Both the position numbers and the translations under genes were made by a program. A stretch of DNA of 64,000 nt from Brevibacillus brevis (GTDB taxonomy: Bacteria > Bacillota > Bacilli > Brevibacillales > Brevibacillaceae), in assembly GCF_022026395.1 (NCBI RefSeq), contig NZ_CP041767.1:3504501-3568500 (forward strand). Reading direction: 5' to 3'. A model generated the notes under the pieces. It was given only the letters and a program-made list of their open reading frames with translations, had not been told where the DNA came from and did no database searches. Shown here in pieces: positions 42,710 through 52,852 of this stretch. Position 1 is the stretch's first letter; the number at the start of each line of letters is the position of its first letter.

Positions 42710-43276
42710 CTATTGTCCCCTGCGTTCGATGGCAAGTAAAAATGGCGCTTGGTTTTGCTGATTAATGTATTGGTATTTTAAAACCAAATAATCCAATTGA
42801 CTTAGCTCGTGGCAAAATGCTTCCACTGCCTCTTTTTCCGTCTCTCCCGCCGGATGCCCCCAATAAATCATGACTGTCATGATTCCGCCTGGTCTGAGTA
42901 CCCTCAACCCTGATTGAATCGCTTGAATGGTACTGCTCGCTTGTGTAGTGATTTCCTTGTCTCCACCCGGCAAATAGCCCAAATTAAACATGATCGCCGC
43001 GGCACTAATTTCCAGCTTGTCAATTTCCTCATGACTGGCGAGCTTCATTTCTACCCTGTTTGCCAGACCTTCTCTCTCGAGTCTCTCGCGCGTTTTCTCG
43101 ATCGCCTGCGGCTGGATATCGAAGGCGATTACTTTCCCTTCTTCTTGTACCAATTGCGCTAAAAATAAGGTGTCATTTCCGTTCCCCATCGTGGCGTCAA
43201 CAACCGTTTCTCCTGCTTGTACGCGTTCGCGAATTAATTTGCGTGCGACTTCTAATACATTTGGAAACAAAGTCAC
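42710..43276 (-). CDS. mnmM: tRNA mnm5s2U methyltransferase MnmM (YtqB-like)
   Basis: 188 residues of the rRNA_methylase (PF06962) family. Motif I is VVDATMGNGNDTLFLAQLVQ, motif IV is IMFNLGYLPGGDKEI and later VMIYWGHPAGETEKEAV is characteristic. YtqB was shown in Bacillus to complete the mnm5 modification of wobble uridine, from nm5 to mnm5. GTG 43276 with GAGGAGAG upstream. Confidence 0.88.
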   Translation of the reverse strand: MTLFPNVLEVARKLIRERVQAGETVVDATMGNGNDTLFLAQLVQEEGKVIAFDIQPQAIEKTRERLEREGLANRVEMKLASHEEIDKLEISAAAIMFNLGYLPGGDKEITTQASSTIQAIQSGLRVLRPGGIMTVMIYWGHPAGETEKEAVEAFCHELSQLDYLVLKYQYINQQNQAPFLLAIERRGQ

Positions 43277-43303
43277 CTCTCCTCTCTATGTAGACAAATA
43301 GCG

Positions 43304-44053
43304 TTATAAATCAATTTGCAGACCGATGCTCGCCGCATAAACTGGACCTGCGACAAAGGCATTTGCCTCCGCGATTACTTGAGACTCCTCATAGCCGTAA
43401 AACAAATGGGTAATTAATAGCGAGCGACAGGATAGGGATTGTGCCAACTCTGCCGCTTGGCGAACAGACAGATGCCCATTTGGCTTCGCTGGTAAATTGT
43501 AATCCAGATAGGTCCCCTCGCAAATAAACAAATCCGCTTGATTGGCAAAGCCCTCCCAACCTGTTCCTGGTCCACTGTCAGCTCCGTATACGAGGACATG
43601 TCCCTCCGCTTCCAAACGCATGGCGTAGCATGGATCTCCGTCACCATGGTCTGTCCGTAAAAAAGTGATCGAGACATCCCCAATGGCAACAGACGTTTCT
43701 TCGGTGATGGGGGTAAATGTGGTCGCATCTCGATACACCAATGTCTGAGCATTAGCCACTGGCAACGCAGGGGCGTAGATCGGAAGCGGCTTGTCAGCAG
43801 GTCTTTGGCCAAATAACTGATGAACCATCAAACCGTACTGCATGACTCCTACATCCGCAACATGATCATGATGATAGTGGGATAAGAACATGGCATCCAG
43901 CTCATAAATGGGCAAATGCTTGCCTAACTGCCCAAGAACACCGCTGCCGCAGTCGAGAAGAATTTTGACTTGGTCTGTCTCGATCAGGTAACCCGGAGTA
44001 GCACCTCCTGGGCCAGGATAAGGAGATTGATAGCCTAACACGGTAACGCGCAT
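43304..44053 (-). CDS. MBL-fold metal-dependent hydrolase (YhfI-like)
   Basis: 249 residues. The metal-binding motif SHYHHDHVADVG, further ligands in RTDHGDGDPCYA and GADSGPG, and LLITHLFYGYEE are typical of the RNase Z/YhfI-like branch of the beta-lactamase fold. The start ATG 44053 is preceded by GAGGAAGTGA; an upstream open frame is not protein-like. The substrate is unknown. It is 27 bases upstream of mnmM on the same strand. Confidence 0.85.
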   Translation of the reverse strand: MRVTVLGYQSPYPGPGGATPGYLIETDQVKILLDCGSGVLGQLGKHLPIYELDAMFLSHYHHDHVADVGVMQYGLMVHQLFGQRPADKPLPIYAPALPVANAQTLVYRDATTFTPITEETSVAIGDVSITFLRTDHGDGDPCYAMRLEAEGHVLVYGADSGPGTGWEGFANQADLFICEGTYLDYNLPAKPNGHLSVRQAAELAQSLSCRSLLITHLFYGYEESQVIAEANAFVAGPVYAASIGLQIDL

Positions 44054-44106
44054 ATTCGGTTCACTTCCTCTCATAGGATGGAGTAAGGTGGGACAGGAGG
44101 TCTGGG

Positions 44107-45141
44107 ATGCAAGGAACATGGAGAGCCGCATGGCAGATCGCTTTTACGTATATTGGGACAGTCGTAGGAGCTGGTTTTGCCTCAGGCAAAGAAATTGTAG
44201 AGTTCTTTGTTCAATATGGAACACAAGGCTTGGTAGGCATCATTCTGGCGACGACGCTGTTTATTTGGGCCGGCATCCGCGTCATGCTGATTGCCTATCG
44301 AATTCAGGCCGATTCCTATCAAGAAGTCAGCATCTATTTATTTGGGCATCCGTTTGGCACTGTATTTAATACCTTGCTTTTAACCGTATTGCTAGGCACT
44401 ACCTCCGTCATGCTCGCTGCCACCGGTGCGATCTTTTGGGAGTCTTTTCGATTATCTCCCCAAATTGGCATTTGGTTTAGCATGATTTTGATTTTTTTCG
44501 TGACGAAAAAAGGGCTGTTTGCCATCCATCAAGTGAACAGCATTTTTGTTCCGATGCTCATTGCCTTTACTGTACTTGTCTTCCTTTACACGAAGCCATG
44601 GTTAGATACGAATGTCGTCGTTGAATCGTTACGGCCTTGGGCGTGGCTTAGTTCTCCCTTTTATTATGTTGCCTTAAATGTCACACTTACACAAGCTGTT
44701 TTGATTCCGATGGGCAGACAGAGTCCCAGCGAGAAGCCTCTTATCCTAGGGGGAATCATAGGAGGGTTAGGAATAGGCCTTCTACTCTTGCTCGCTTTCG
44801 CCTCTCTGTCTGTAAAAATGCCGGGAATCCATCACGCGGAAATGCCCATGATCGCTGTCCTGCAAGGCTTGGGACCAACTATTCCCTTTTTGTTCTCCCT
44901 ATTGGTGTACGCCGAAATTTTCTCGACTCTTGTGGCAAACGTATTTGGCCTTGCCCAACAGATTAGACAAGTTATCCCCCTTCGAGGTCCGACTATTTTA
45001 CTAGGGATTTTGCTCATTTGCTATTTGATCAGTTTTATCGGGTTTAGCTCACTTCTACGTTTTCTATACCCACTCTTTGGTCAATTGGTTGTCTTTTTCC
45101 TTGTCATGCTCGTGTACAGGCAGTGGCGCGATCGCATGTAA
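44107..45141 (+). CDS. YkvI-family membrane protein
   Basis: 344 residues with about ten hydrophobic helices, in the amino-acid/APC-like transporter fold. The opening WQIAFTYIGTVVGAGFASGK is the family signature. Function is not known; a transporter or germination-related role has been proposed for related proteins. ATG 44107 follows CAGGAGGT. It is divergent from the MBL gene and shares a terminator with korB. Confidence 0.82.
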   Translation: MQGTWRAAWQIAFTYIGTVVGAGFASGKEIVEFFVQYGTQGLVGIILATTLFIWAGIRVMLIAYRIQADSYQEVSIYLFGHPFGTVFNTLLLTVLLGTTSVMLAATGAIFWESFRLSPQIGIWFSMILIFFVTKKGLFAIHQVNSIFVPMLIAFTVLVFLYTKPWLDTNVVVESLRPWAWLSSPFYYVALNVTLTQAVLIPMGRQSPSEKPLILGGIIGGLGIGLLLLLAFASLSVKMPGIHHAEMPMIAVLQGLGPTIPFLFSLLVYAEIFSTLVANVFGLAQQIRQVIPLRGPTILLGILLICYLISFIGFSSLLRFLYPLFGQLVVFFLVMLVYRQWRDRM

Positions 45142-45142
45142 C

Positions 45143-45174
45143 AAAAAAACCTCTCCCGTTAAGGAGAGGTTTTT
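45143..45174. terminator. bidirectional terminator between ykvI-like gene and korB
   Basis: Perfect stem AACCTCTCC / GGAGAGGTT with A-run on the left and T-run on the right; the genes converge here. Confidence 0.9.
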
Positions 45175-45187
45175 CACTCTATCAAAC

Positions 45188-46054
45188 TTAAGCAAATTCT
45201 TTAACCAATTTTTCGAAGTCTTCTTCAGACAAACGAATGTCTTGGTTAGCCAAACCTTCTTCTTTGAAGCCATTTACGAGAGCTTCGTAAGGTTTTTGCT
45301 CAGTGTTTTGGTAGATCAGACCTGTAATCAGGCCTTTGTGTTGCATGGAAGTAGACATTGCTTTGATACGGTCATGTGGATCGTATCCTTCGATCGTGTC
45401 TACTGGTACGATGTTCTCTTTGAACCAGTCGTACGTATTTACCTTGTTGTAGGTTACACAAGGGCTGAATACGTTGATCAAGGAGAAGCCTTCGTGTTGG
45501 ATACCTTTTTCGATCAGTTCAGTCAAGCCCTTCAGATCGCTGGAGAAGGATTGAGCAACGAATGTCGCACCAACAGACAGCGCCAGTTCAACTGGAGAAA
45601 TGGAGGACTCGATGGAACCTGCCGGTGTAGACTTAGTCACGAAACCAGTCGCAGAACGCGGGGAGGTTTGACCTTTTGTCAGACCGTAGATTTGGTTATC
45701 CATTACGATGTACGTGATGTTCATGTTACGACGGATAGCGTGTACAGTATGGCCCATACCGATCGCGAAACCATCCCCGTCACCACCAGCTGCGATAACT
45801 GTCAGCTCGCGGTTCGCCATTTTCACACCTTGTGCGATTGGCAGGGAACGTCCGTGAATACCGTGGAAACCATAGCAGTTGATGTAGCCGGAAATACGAC
45901 CAGAGCAACCGATACCGGAAACAACCGCCAGATTTTCAGGTTCCAGGCCTACGTTCGCTGCGGCGCGTTGAATAGCCGCTTGGATGGAGAAGTCTCCACA
46001 GCCTGGGCACCAGTTTGGCTTAACGTTATTTCGAAACTCTTTCATAGTCGCCAT
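45188..46054 (-). CDS. korB: 2-oxoacid:ferredoxin oxidoreductase beta subunit
   Basis: 288 residues. The thiamine diphosphate-binding partner of KorA; together they oxidise 2-oxoglutarate (or pyruvate) to the acyl-CoA with ferredoxin. The cluster region starts KPNWCPGCGDFSIQAA, and the TPP motif is AAGGDGDGFAIGMGHTVHAI followed by YIVMDNQIYGLTKGQTSPRS. It overlaps korA by 29 bases, and GGAG lies upstream of ATG 46054. Confidence 0.93.
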   Translation of the reverse strand: MATMKEFRNNVKPNWCPGCGDFSIQAAIQRAAANVGLEPENLAVVSGIGCSGRISGYINCYGFHGIHGRSLPIAQGVKMANRELTVIAAGGDGDGFAIGMGHTVHAIRRNMNITYIVMDNQIYGLTKGQTSPRSATGFVTKSTPAGSIESSISPVELALSVGATFVAQSFSSDLKGLTELIEKGIQHEGFSLINVFSPCVTYNKVNTYDWFKENIVPVDTIEGYDPHDRIKAMSTSMQHKGLITGLIYQNTEQKPYEALVNGFKEEGLANQDIRLSEEDFEKLVKEFA

Positions 46055-47804
46055 GTTTTACCAGCTCCTTCACTTCAGCATAGATTTCCTTCGGCAGGAA
46101 TGGGTTACCGTCATATTTAAGCACGGATTCGATTTTTTCAGCGTTTCCAACGTGTTGTTTGAGCAAGCTTGTTACTTGCGCTTGGGCGTTGTGCTCTACA
46201 ACAACAACTTTCTTCGCTTTGTCTACGAGTGCTTTGATTTCTTCAGTTGGGAACGGATGCAGCAAACGAATTTGTGCATGGTTTACTTTGATTCCCTCTT
46301 GTTCCAGACGGCCTTTTGCTTCTTGAATCGTACCAATTGTAGAGTTGATACCCACAACCAGGACATCCGCATCAGCGTGAGGAGCATCTGCAGTTACAGC
46401 GCCTTTGAAGTTTTTCAGGACGCCTTCCATTTTGCGCATACGTTTATCCATTTGTTGAATACGGTTTGCAGCATTCTCAGATGGACGACCAGTTTGATCA
46501 TGCTCTACACCAGTTACGTGGTGCAGACCGTATTTTTGACCAGGAATTACACGAGGAGAAACGCCGTCTTCTGTTACTTCATAACGTTTGAACAGGTCGT
46601 TTTGCTCTTTTTCTGGCAATTCTTGTCCAGCAAGCAGTTTTCCGCGACGGATTTCTACTTTGCTGTAGTCAAATGGAACAACAGTTTGTTTGCCCAAGGA
46701 CAGCGTCAAGTCTGTCATCAGGATAACAGGCAGTTGGTATTCTTCCGCAATGTTAAACGCTTCAACTGCATCGTAGAAGCACTCTTCTACTGTGCTTGGC
46801 GCGATAACTACTTTTGGAATGTCACCATGCGTACCATAGATCATAGCATTCACATCGGATTGCTCGATTTTAGTAGGCATACCAGTGGATGGGCCACCAC
46901 GCTGTGTGTTCACGATTACAACAGGTTGTTCCGTGATACCAGCCAGACCAATTGCTTCCATCATCAGGGACAGACCAGGACCTGCAGAAGCAGTCAAGGA
47001 ACGAGCACCTGCGAAGTTAGCACCGATTGCCATTGTAATAGCAGCAATCTCATCTTCTGTTTGGATAACCGTACCGCCCAATTTAGGCAGCTTTTTAATC
47101 AAGTATTCCATTACCTCGGAAGCAGGTGTGATCGGGTAAGCTGGCATGAAACGGCAGCCTGCTGCTACAGCACCCAGAGCGATCGCATCGTTACCGATGA
47201 GGAACAGTTGTTTTTGTGGGTCAGCCTTTTCCATTTGGAACTCAGGCAGTTGACCACCGGTCAATTCATTTACAAAATCAAAACCGCGGCGAATGGCATC
47301 CATGTTCTTTTCAACCACTTTTTCGCCCTTGCGGAGGAACATATCTTCAACGATGGGACGGAAGCTTTCCACTGCAATGCCGAGGATGGCACTGGAAGCA
47401 CCAATCGACACCATGTTTTTCATCAGGGAAGTTCCCAGCTCATCAGCGATCTCAGTCAGTGGTACAGTGAAGAAGCGAACTGGCTTCAAGCCGTCCGGCA
47501 ACTTTGGATTAAATTTCGCATCCGCGATAATGATACCGCCTTCACGAAGCTCATGCGCATTGAAATCGATCGTCTCTTGGTCAAACGCTACGAGAATGTC
47601 CAGATCGTCAGAGATCGCACGCATAGGCGTTGTGCTCACGCGAATTTTATTGTTCGTGTGTCCACCCTTAATACGGGAAGAGAAGTGACGGTAGCTATAC
47701 AGATGGTACCCCATCCGGTTCATCGCCATCGAGAAAATCTCACCAGTACTCTCGATGCCCTCCCCTTGCTGTCCTCCAACTTTCCAGGAAAGTTGACTAA
47801 TCAT
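46026..47804 (-). CDS. korA: 2-oxoacid:ferredoxin oxidoreductase alpha subunit
   Basis: 592 residues, a fusion of the gamma domain (WKVGGQQGEGIESTGEIFSM, N-terminal 190 residues) with the alpha pyrimidine-binding domain (AYPITPASEVMEYLIKKLP, TASAGPGLSLMMEAIGLAG). The C-terminal transketolase-like domain contains DVLVVGINSTIGTIQEA. The gamma-alpha fusion is the common Bacillales form. korAB next to miaB and spoVS is conserved gene order. Confidence 0.94.
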   Translation of the reverse strand: MISQLSWKVGGQQGEGIESTGEIFSMAMNRMGYHLYSYRHFSSRIKGGHTNNKIRVSTTPMRAISDDLDILVAFDQETIDFNAHELREGGIIIADAKFNPKLPDGLKPVRFFTVPLTEIADELGTSLMKNMVSIGASSAILGIAVESFRPIVEDMFLRKGEKVVEKNMDAIRRGFDFVNELTGGQLPEFQMEKADPQKQLFLIGNDAIALGAVAAGCRFMPAYPITPASEVMEYLIKKLPKLGGTVIQTEDEIAAITMAIGANFAGARSLTASAGPGLSLMMEAIGLAGITEQPVVIVNTQRGGPSTGMPTKIEQSDVNAMIYGTHGDIPKVVIAPSTVEECFYDAVEAFNIAEEYQLPVILMTDLTLSLGKQTVVPFDYSKVEIRRGKLLAGQELPEKEQNDLFKRYEVTEDGVSPRVIPGQKYGLHHVTGVEHDQTGRPSENAANRIQQMDKRMRKMEGVLKNFKGAVTADAPHADADVLVVGINSTIGTIQEAKGRLEQEGIKVNHAQIRLLHPFPTEEIKALVDKAKKVVVVEHNAQAQVTSLLKQHVGNAEKIESVLKYDGNPFLPKEIYAEVKELVKHGDYERVSK

Positions 47805-47997
47805 TCAGATTCCACCCTTTCAGTGACTGTGAGAAAAGCTGCCTATCACACCTTGAAAAGACTGATAAGATGTGACATTTCTGTGCATAGACAGTAACAA
47901 TTGTAGTCCTGTCCATGTCAAATTGCAAGTGCTTTTACTCAACTTACTTTTGACCTGAATTTTAATGTTGAACTTGGTACATTAATATCCTCATGCT

Positions 47998-48936
47998 TTA
48001 TTGTAGCACGTTTCCGAAAACACGCAACCAATTTCCTTGCACAAATTTCAATACTTCCGCCTCTTTATAACGTTTTAACAAAGCTTCTAGTAACTGGGAG
48101 TAATCTGCTGCGGATACCATATCTCCAAACGTCTCGGTAATCCCATCGAAATCGGAGCCAAAACCTACGTGGTCTACGCCACCCAATGCGCAAATGTGAT
48201 CCAAGTGGCGCAACAAGTCGTCGATCCAGACCGTGCGCTTCTCCGATACGGTAAAGAAGTCTACAAACGTCAAGCCAATCGCGCCATCTTTGGCGATTAA
48301 CGCTCGAATTTGCTCGTCCGTCAAATTGCGAGAGTGATGACATAGGCTTCTCACGTTTGAGTGTGAAGCGATCACGGGTGCTTTCGAGCATTCTAGTACA
48401 TCCCAGAATCCTGGATCGGCTAAATGCGAAACATCAATAATCATCCCCAGCCGATTCATTTCATCAATGACTTCTCGTCCAAATGAAGTAAGTCCACCTG
48501 GATTCGGCTCTCCATTTCCACTCGCTAGAGCATTGCCATGATTCCAGGTCAGTGTCATTCCTCGTACACCAAGCCGATACCACGTACGTAGCTGAACGAG
48601 GCTCTCTTCTAATGCATGCGCACCTTCTACAAACAGAATAGCCCCTTTCTGTCCCTTTAATACGCATTCAGCCAAATCTGCCTTTGTAAAAATGGAACGG
48701 AATTGATCACCTGCCACCTTTTGATAAAAAATATCGATCATTTCTAGCACAGTATGAAAACGTCGTCCAAACGGCACCTGAGATGGGACGAAACAGGCAA
48801 GCACTTGTATGTCTACATTCCCTTTTTCAAGAGCGGTAAAACCAGATTGCAAGAGCTTGTCTTCTTTATAAAAGTCCAGCTCGGGATTCTGCCATAGCTT
48901 GCATAATACATCGCAATGCGCATCAAAGATTTTCAT
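47998..48936 (-). CDS. membrane dipeptidase (peptidase M19)
   Basis: 312 residues, renal-dipeptidase-like zinc hydrolase acting on L-X or L-D dipeptides. The ligand motifs are DAHCDVLCK near the N terminus, FVEGAHALE, IDVSHLADPGFWDV, ASHSNVRSLCHHSRNL and GFGSDFDGI. No signal peptide is present. GAAGGAG precedes ATG 48936. A dipeptidase gene between spoVS and korA is usual in this group. Confidence 0.92.
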   Translation of the reverse strand: MKIFDAHCDVLCKLWQNPELDFYKEDKLLQSGFTALEKGNVDIQVLACFVPSQVPFGRRFHTVLEMIDIFYQKVAGDQFRSIFTKADLAECVLKGQKGAILFVEGAHALEESLVQLRTWYRLGVRGMTLTWNHGNALASGNGEPNPGGLTSFGREVIDEMNRLGMIIDVSHLADPGFWDVLECSKAPVIASHSNVRSLCHHSRNLTDEQIRALIAKDGAIGLTFVDFFTVSEKRTVWIDDLLRHLDHICALGGVDHVGFGSDFDGITETFGDMVSAADYSQLLEALLKRYKEAEVLKFVQGNWLRVFGNVLQ

Positions 48937-49045
48937 ATGGAAACGCTCCTTCTCTTCGATAACTTCGGAGGGTCATACTTCTGGACAAACGAAAAAACCT
49001 GTTCATTCTTCGAACAAACAGGCAGGTGATGCATTTGCAGTTGTA

Positions 49046-49306
49046 TCATCTGGGTTCTACGATTAGTTTGATTGCAGTTCGCTCTTCTCCATCAATCACG
49101 ATGTCGGTAAAGGCTGGAATACAAATGAGGTCAACTCCACTCGGCGCTACGAACCCTCGTGCGATTGCTACTGCCTTCACAGCTTGATTAAGCGCCCCAG
49201 CGCCAATGGCTTGGATCTCAGCTGCTCCTCGTTCACGAAGAACTCCGGCAAGGGCACCAGCAACGGAATTGGGGTTAGACTTTGCTGAAACTTTTAATAC
49301 TTCCAT
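49046..49306 (-). CDS. spoVS: stage V sporulation protein S
   Basis: 86 residues, the normal length and almost invariant sequence (VLKVSAKSNPNSVAGALAGV, LRERGAAEIQAIGAGALNQA). SpoVS is an Alba-like protein needed for spore coat assembly and septum progression. GGGAGG precedes ATG 49306. A sigma-H-type promoter is visible upstream. Confidence 0.97.
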   Translation of the reverse strand: MEVLKVSAKSNPNSVAGALAGVLRERGAAEIQAIGAGALNQAVKAVAIARGFVAPSGVDLICIPAFTDIVIDGEERTAIKLIVEPR

Positions 49307-49353
49307 CCTTTTTGAACCTCCCGTCTGATAGGAATCCTGTCATCATTAGTATG

Positions 49354-49382
49354 ATATTCGCATAACCCCTAAAAATTCCTGC
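49354..49382 (-). promoter_or_regulatory. sigma-H promoter of spoVS
   Basis: Minus strand GCAGGAATT, 11 bases, then TGCGAATAT. It fits the sigma-H consensus RNAGGAWWW-N11/12-RNNGAATWW with one mismatch (T for the first R of the -10). Bacillus spoVS is known to be transcribed by sigma-H. Confidence 0.75.
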
Positions 49383-49424
49383 TAACTTGCTTGAAAGATT
49401 CAAAAAATTCTAATCTTATTCCCA

Positions 49425-50219
49425 TTATTCCATAAACGGATGGTCAGAGTCAATTCTGATTCGTTCTAGTTTTTTCGCATGGCCTGTCGCTTTATCCAGG
49501 GTAATCAGCACCGCATTCAACTGCGCTGGATCTGGCGCTACCTCAAATCGAACAGGGAGCTGCGTCAAAAATTTCTTAATAACAGCTTCGCGTTCCATTC
49601 CCAAAATGCCGTTACTTGGGCCGCACATTCCTACATCACACAAAAATCCGGTTCCTTGAGGCAAAATACGCTCATCAGCGGTTTGCACATGGGTATGTGT
49701 CCCCACGACCGCTGTTACCTTTCCATCGAGGTACCATGACATTGCTTGCTTCTCGGATGTAGCTTCGGCATGAAAATCTACAAAAATCAGCTTCGTGCGT
49801 TTCCGTGCTTGTTCTACGAGCTTGTCAGCCATTTGGAACGGACAGTCAAGAGGTGGCAAGAACGTACGCCCCATCAAATTAATGACGGCTAGTTCCCCTT
49901 CAGGTTGTTTGATATATGTAATCCCTTTTCCAGGAGCCCCTTCCGGGAAGTTCGCCGGTCTAATCATCCGCGGCTCATCATCGATAAAATCGAAAATTTC
50001 TCTTTGGTCCCACGTATGATTCCCGAGCGTAATCGCGTGAACACCCCACTCGAAAAGCTCCTTGGTAATTTTCTCTGTGATCCCGCGACCATGCGCAGCG
50101 TTCTCTCCATTCGCTACGATAAAGGTTGGGTTATATTTTCGTTTCAGTAACGGCAGATATGTTTTCACGATCTCTCTGCCAGGCGAGCCCATAATATCTC
50201 CAATGAATAACAACTTCAT
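49425..50219 (-). CDS. ymdB: phosphodiesterase YmdB
   Basis: 264 residues, the Bacillus length. A calcineurin-like metallophosphoesterase active on 2',3'-cyclic nucleotides that affects biofilm, motility and late adaptive choice. Motifs are LLFIGDIMGSPGREIV, ANGENAAHGRGITEK, TLGNHTWDQREIFDF and GTHTHVQTADERILP. ATG 50219 is chosen for its AGGTGA site. It follows rny with a terminator between. Confidence 0.94.
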   Translation of the reverse strand: MKLLFIGDIMGSPGREIVKTYLPLLKRKYNPTFIVANGENAAHGRGITEKITKELFEWGVHAITLGNHTWDQREIFDFIDDEPRMIRPANFPEGAPGKGITYIKQPEGELAVINLMGRTFLPPLDCPFQMADKLVEQARKRTKLIFVDFHAEATSEKQAMSWYLDGKVTAVVGTHTHVQTADERILPQGTGFLCDVGMCGPSNGILGMEREAVIKKFLTQLPVRFEVAPDPAQLNAVLITLDKATGHAKKLERIRIDSDHPFME

Positions 50220-50300
50220 TACCAAATCACCTCATTGCTAGTATACACAATTCCTCTGCTCATTAGAAAACTTGACTTCGTCAAGCATCTGGTGTGCTAC

Positions 50301-50335
50301 AAAAAAAGTAAAGTGGCACGCAGCCACTTTACTTT
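50301..50335 (-). terminator. terminator at the end of rny
   Basis: Perfect stem AAAGTAAAGTGGC / GCCACTTTACTTT overlapping the rny stop and followed by a T-run on the minus strand. Confidence 0.85.
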
Positions 50336-51870
50336 GCATACTCAACTGCCCTTGTTTCACGGATAACCGTTACTTTAATATGACCTGGGTAGTCAAGTTC
50401 ATTTTCAATTCGTTTCGTGATCTCCCGTGCCAGACGGGTAGCTTCCGCATCGTCAATCTTATCAGGTTGAACCATCACGCGAATTTCGCGTCCTGCTTGA
50501 ATCGCATAAGACTTTTCTACGCCATCGAACGACTCAGAGATTTCTTCCAGTTTCTCCAAACGTCTGATATATGTTTCCAATGTCTCACGGCGTGCACCTG
50601 GGCGTGCGGCAGACAGAGCGTCGGCAGCTCCCACGAGCATAGCAATGACGGAAGTTGGTTCGGTATCACCGTGATGAGACGCAATACTGTTCACTACAAC
50701 GTGATGCTCATTGTACTTCTTAGCCAGTTCTACACCGATTTCCACGTGTGAACCTTCTACTTCATGGTCAATCGCTTTTCCGATATCATGCAGCAAACCT
50801 GCACGTTTGGCCAGCTTCACATCTTCTTTCAGTTCTGCCGCCATTAAACCGGCGAGATGTGCCACTTCCATAGAGTGCTTCAGTACGTTTTGACCGTAGC
50901 TCGTACGGTAACGCAAGCGTCCGAGAATCTTGATCAAATCTGGATGCAAGCCGTGAACGCCTGTTTCGAACGTTGCTTGCTCACCGTATTCACGGATTCG
51001 CTCGTCTACTTCGCGACGCGCTTTTTCCACCATTTCCTCGATGCGAGCTGGGTGAATGCGACCGTCTGCGACCAGTTTATCCAACGCTGTCTTGGCGATT
51101 TCCCGACGAATCGGGTCGAAGCCAGACAGGATGACTGCTTCTGGAGTATCGTCGATAATCAGATCGATACCAGTCAACGTCTCCAGGGCACGAATGTTAC
51201 GTCCTTCCCGTCCGATAATACGTCCCTTCATCTCATCATTTGGCAGCGTAACCACAGAAACGGTTGTTTCTGCTACGTGGTCTGCTGCACAACGTTGAAT
51301 GGAGGTCGTAATGATCTCACGAGCACGTTTGTCCGCTTCTTCCTTGGCCTGAGTCTCAATCTCCTTGATCATCACAGCCATTTCGTGACGGACGGTATTC
51401 TCCACATCTGTGAGAATGATCGTCTTCGCCTCATCCTGCGTCAAACCGGAGATTCGTTCTAGCTCTGATACTTGTTCTTTATATAAGTGCTCTACCTTGC
51501 TTTGCAGTTCTGCGATGGCACGGTCACGCTCAGACAATTCTTCTTCTTTGCGCTCCAACTGTTCCATCTTGCGGTCCAACGATTCTTCTTTTTGTAGAAT
51601 TCGTCGTTCCTGACGCTGGATCTCATTGCGTCTCTCACGCAATTCGGTTTCCGCTTCGGATCGAAGCTTGAACACTTCATCCTTTGCCTCCAGCACCTTC
51701 TCCTTCTTAACGGCTTCGGCGTCCCGTTTGGCTTCCTCCACGATCTGTCGTGCAGCTTCTTCTGCACTGGAGATCTTCGCTTCGGCAATCGATTTACGAG
51801 TGAAGTAGCCAGCACCCAAGCCGATCAGCAGGGCAACGAGCACAATGACAACAGTAATTATAGGATCCAT
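50329..51870 (-). CDS. rny: ribonuclease Y
   Basis: 513 residues. The main membrane-anchored endoribonuclease for mRNA turnover in Bacilli. One N-terminal helix ([19 protein letters not shown]), a long charged coiled coil to about residue 205, a KH domain ([20 protein letters not shown]) and the HD catalytic domain ([20 protein letters not shown]) are visible. The window also has ricA, whose product modulates this enzyme. Confidence 0.97.
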   Translation of the reverse strand: MDPIITVVIVLVALLIGLGAGYFTRKSIAEAKISSAEEAARQIVEEAKRDAEAVKKEKVLEAKDEVFKLRSEAETELRERRNEIQRQERRILQKEESLDRKMEQLERKEEELSERDRAIAELQSKVEHLYKEQVSELERISGLTQDEAKTIILTDVENTVRHEMAVMIKEIETQAKEEADKRAREIITTSIQRCAADHVAETTVSVVTLPNDEMKGRIIGREGRNIRALETLTGIDLIIDDTPEAVILSGFDPIRREIAKTALDKLVADGRIHPARIEEMVEKARREVDERIREYGEQATFETGVHGLHPDLIKILGRLRYRTSYGQNVLKHSMEVAHLAGLMAAELKEDVKLAKRAGLLHDIGKAIDHEVEGSHVEIGVELAKKYNEHHVVVNSIASHHGDTEPTSVIAMLVGAADALSAARPGARRETLETYIRRLEKLEEISESFDGVEKSYAIQAGREIRVMVQPDKIDDAEATRLAREITKRIENELDYPGHIKVTVIRETRAVEYAK

Positions 51871-52143
51871 AGGCTTTTTCGTTTCACCTCCTTATTGTAA
51901 GACATCTCCCCGCTTTCCAAGCATTTGTTTTTCATGGAGTGCTCTCACATTTGAACATTCGGCTAAAAAACAAGACCGATTTTACTCGGTCCGCTGAATC
52001 CGTACTGCTTTCGCACGGTTTTTCAGTTGTTTCATAGGCATCGAGTGAGCAAATCACAAAAAGTTATGATACACCAAGTAAATACAAACCTATTTTATTA
52101 TTTGTGAACAAGAATTGTCAAGATCATGCAAATAGAGTTGGCC

Positions 52144-52785
52144 CTAACTATCGCTTCTATGACGCAATTCTTCACGCATTTGTTGAATGATCGCATGAGA
52201 GAATCCCTTGCGCATCAGCATGGACAGCAGCTTGCGTTCTTCCTCGGGGTTCGGGGCACCCTCTATGCGTCGCGCCTTCTTTTCTATCAATGCGCGGGCA
52301 GCATCTAGTTCAGCCTGCCTAGACACGCCACTTACTGCGTCCTCTACAATCGCTCTGTCCACTCCTCGCTGCGTAAGCTCCATACGCAGCATATACGAGC
52401 TTCTCGGCTTCAAACGCAACCGCTCGTCTACCCATTGCTTCGCAAATGCTTCATCATCGATGTAGCCGTGATCCTTGCAGCGTTGACATATCTCTTCGGC
52501 AATTTGCGAAGAAAATCCCTTCTCTACCAAATAAGAATGCAGCTGACTGCTTGTCCGTGGGCGTATACCGAGGTATCGCAAAGCTCCTAAATACGCTTTA
52601 TGCTTTTCTTCTGCTATCAGGACTTCTCGGCAAAAAGCTTCATCTAATTCTGTTCCCTTAAATAGGTTGTACTTTACCAGTATGTCTTCATGTACGGTAA
52701 TGGCATACTCGCCTTCTACATCGATATGGTAGCGTTGCTTTTGTTTGATATCTCGATGAACGGCAGTGATCAGGCCGCTCTTCAT
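52144..52785 (-). CDS. recX: recombination regulator RecX
   Basis: 213 residues with three-helix RecX repeats (ALRYLGIRPRTSSQLHSYLV, YIDDEAFAKQWVDERLRLKP, LLSMLMRKGFSHAIIQQMRE). It modulates RecA filaments. It lies directly downstream of recA but behind a hairpin that may reduce read-through. The 273-base gap to rny holds nothing definite. Confidence 0.93.
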   Translation of the reverse strand: MKSGLITAVHRDIKQKQRYHIDVEGEYAITVHEDILVKYNLFKGTELDEAFCREVLIAEEKHKAYLGALRYLGIRPRTSSQLHSYLVEKGFSSQIAEEICQRCKDHGYIDDEAFAKQWVDERLRLKPRSSYMLRMELTQRGVDRAIVEDAVSGVSRQAELDAARALIEKKARRIEGAPNPEEERKLLSMLMRKGFSHAIIQQMREELRHRSDS

Positions 52786-52810
52786 GATGATTCACTCCTT
52801 CGCAAAGCTA

Positions 52811-52847
52811 AAATAACAGCCTGTCTCATCGACAGGCTGCTGTTTTA
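52811..52847 (-). terminator. terminator between recA and recX
   Basis: Stem AACAGCCTGTC / GACAGGCTGCTGTT with a 5-base loop. It lies between two co-directional genes and may attenuate recX. Confidence 0.85.
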
Positions 52848-52852
52848 CTTTC

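Noticed and set aside
45984-47897. A 637-codon open frame on the plus strand
   Set aside because: Antisense to korA and korB; no start site and no recognisable motifs.
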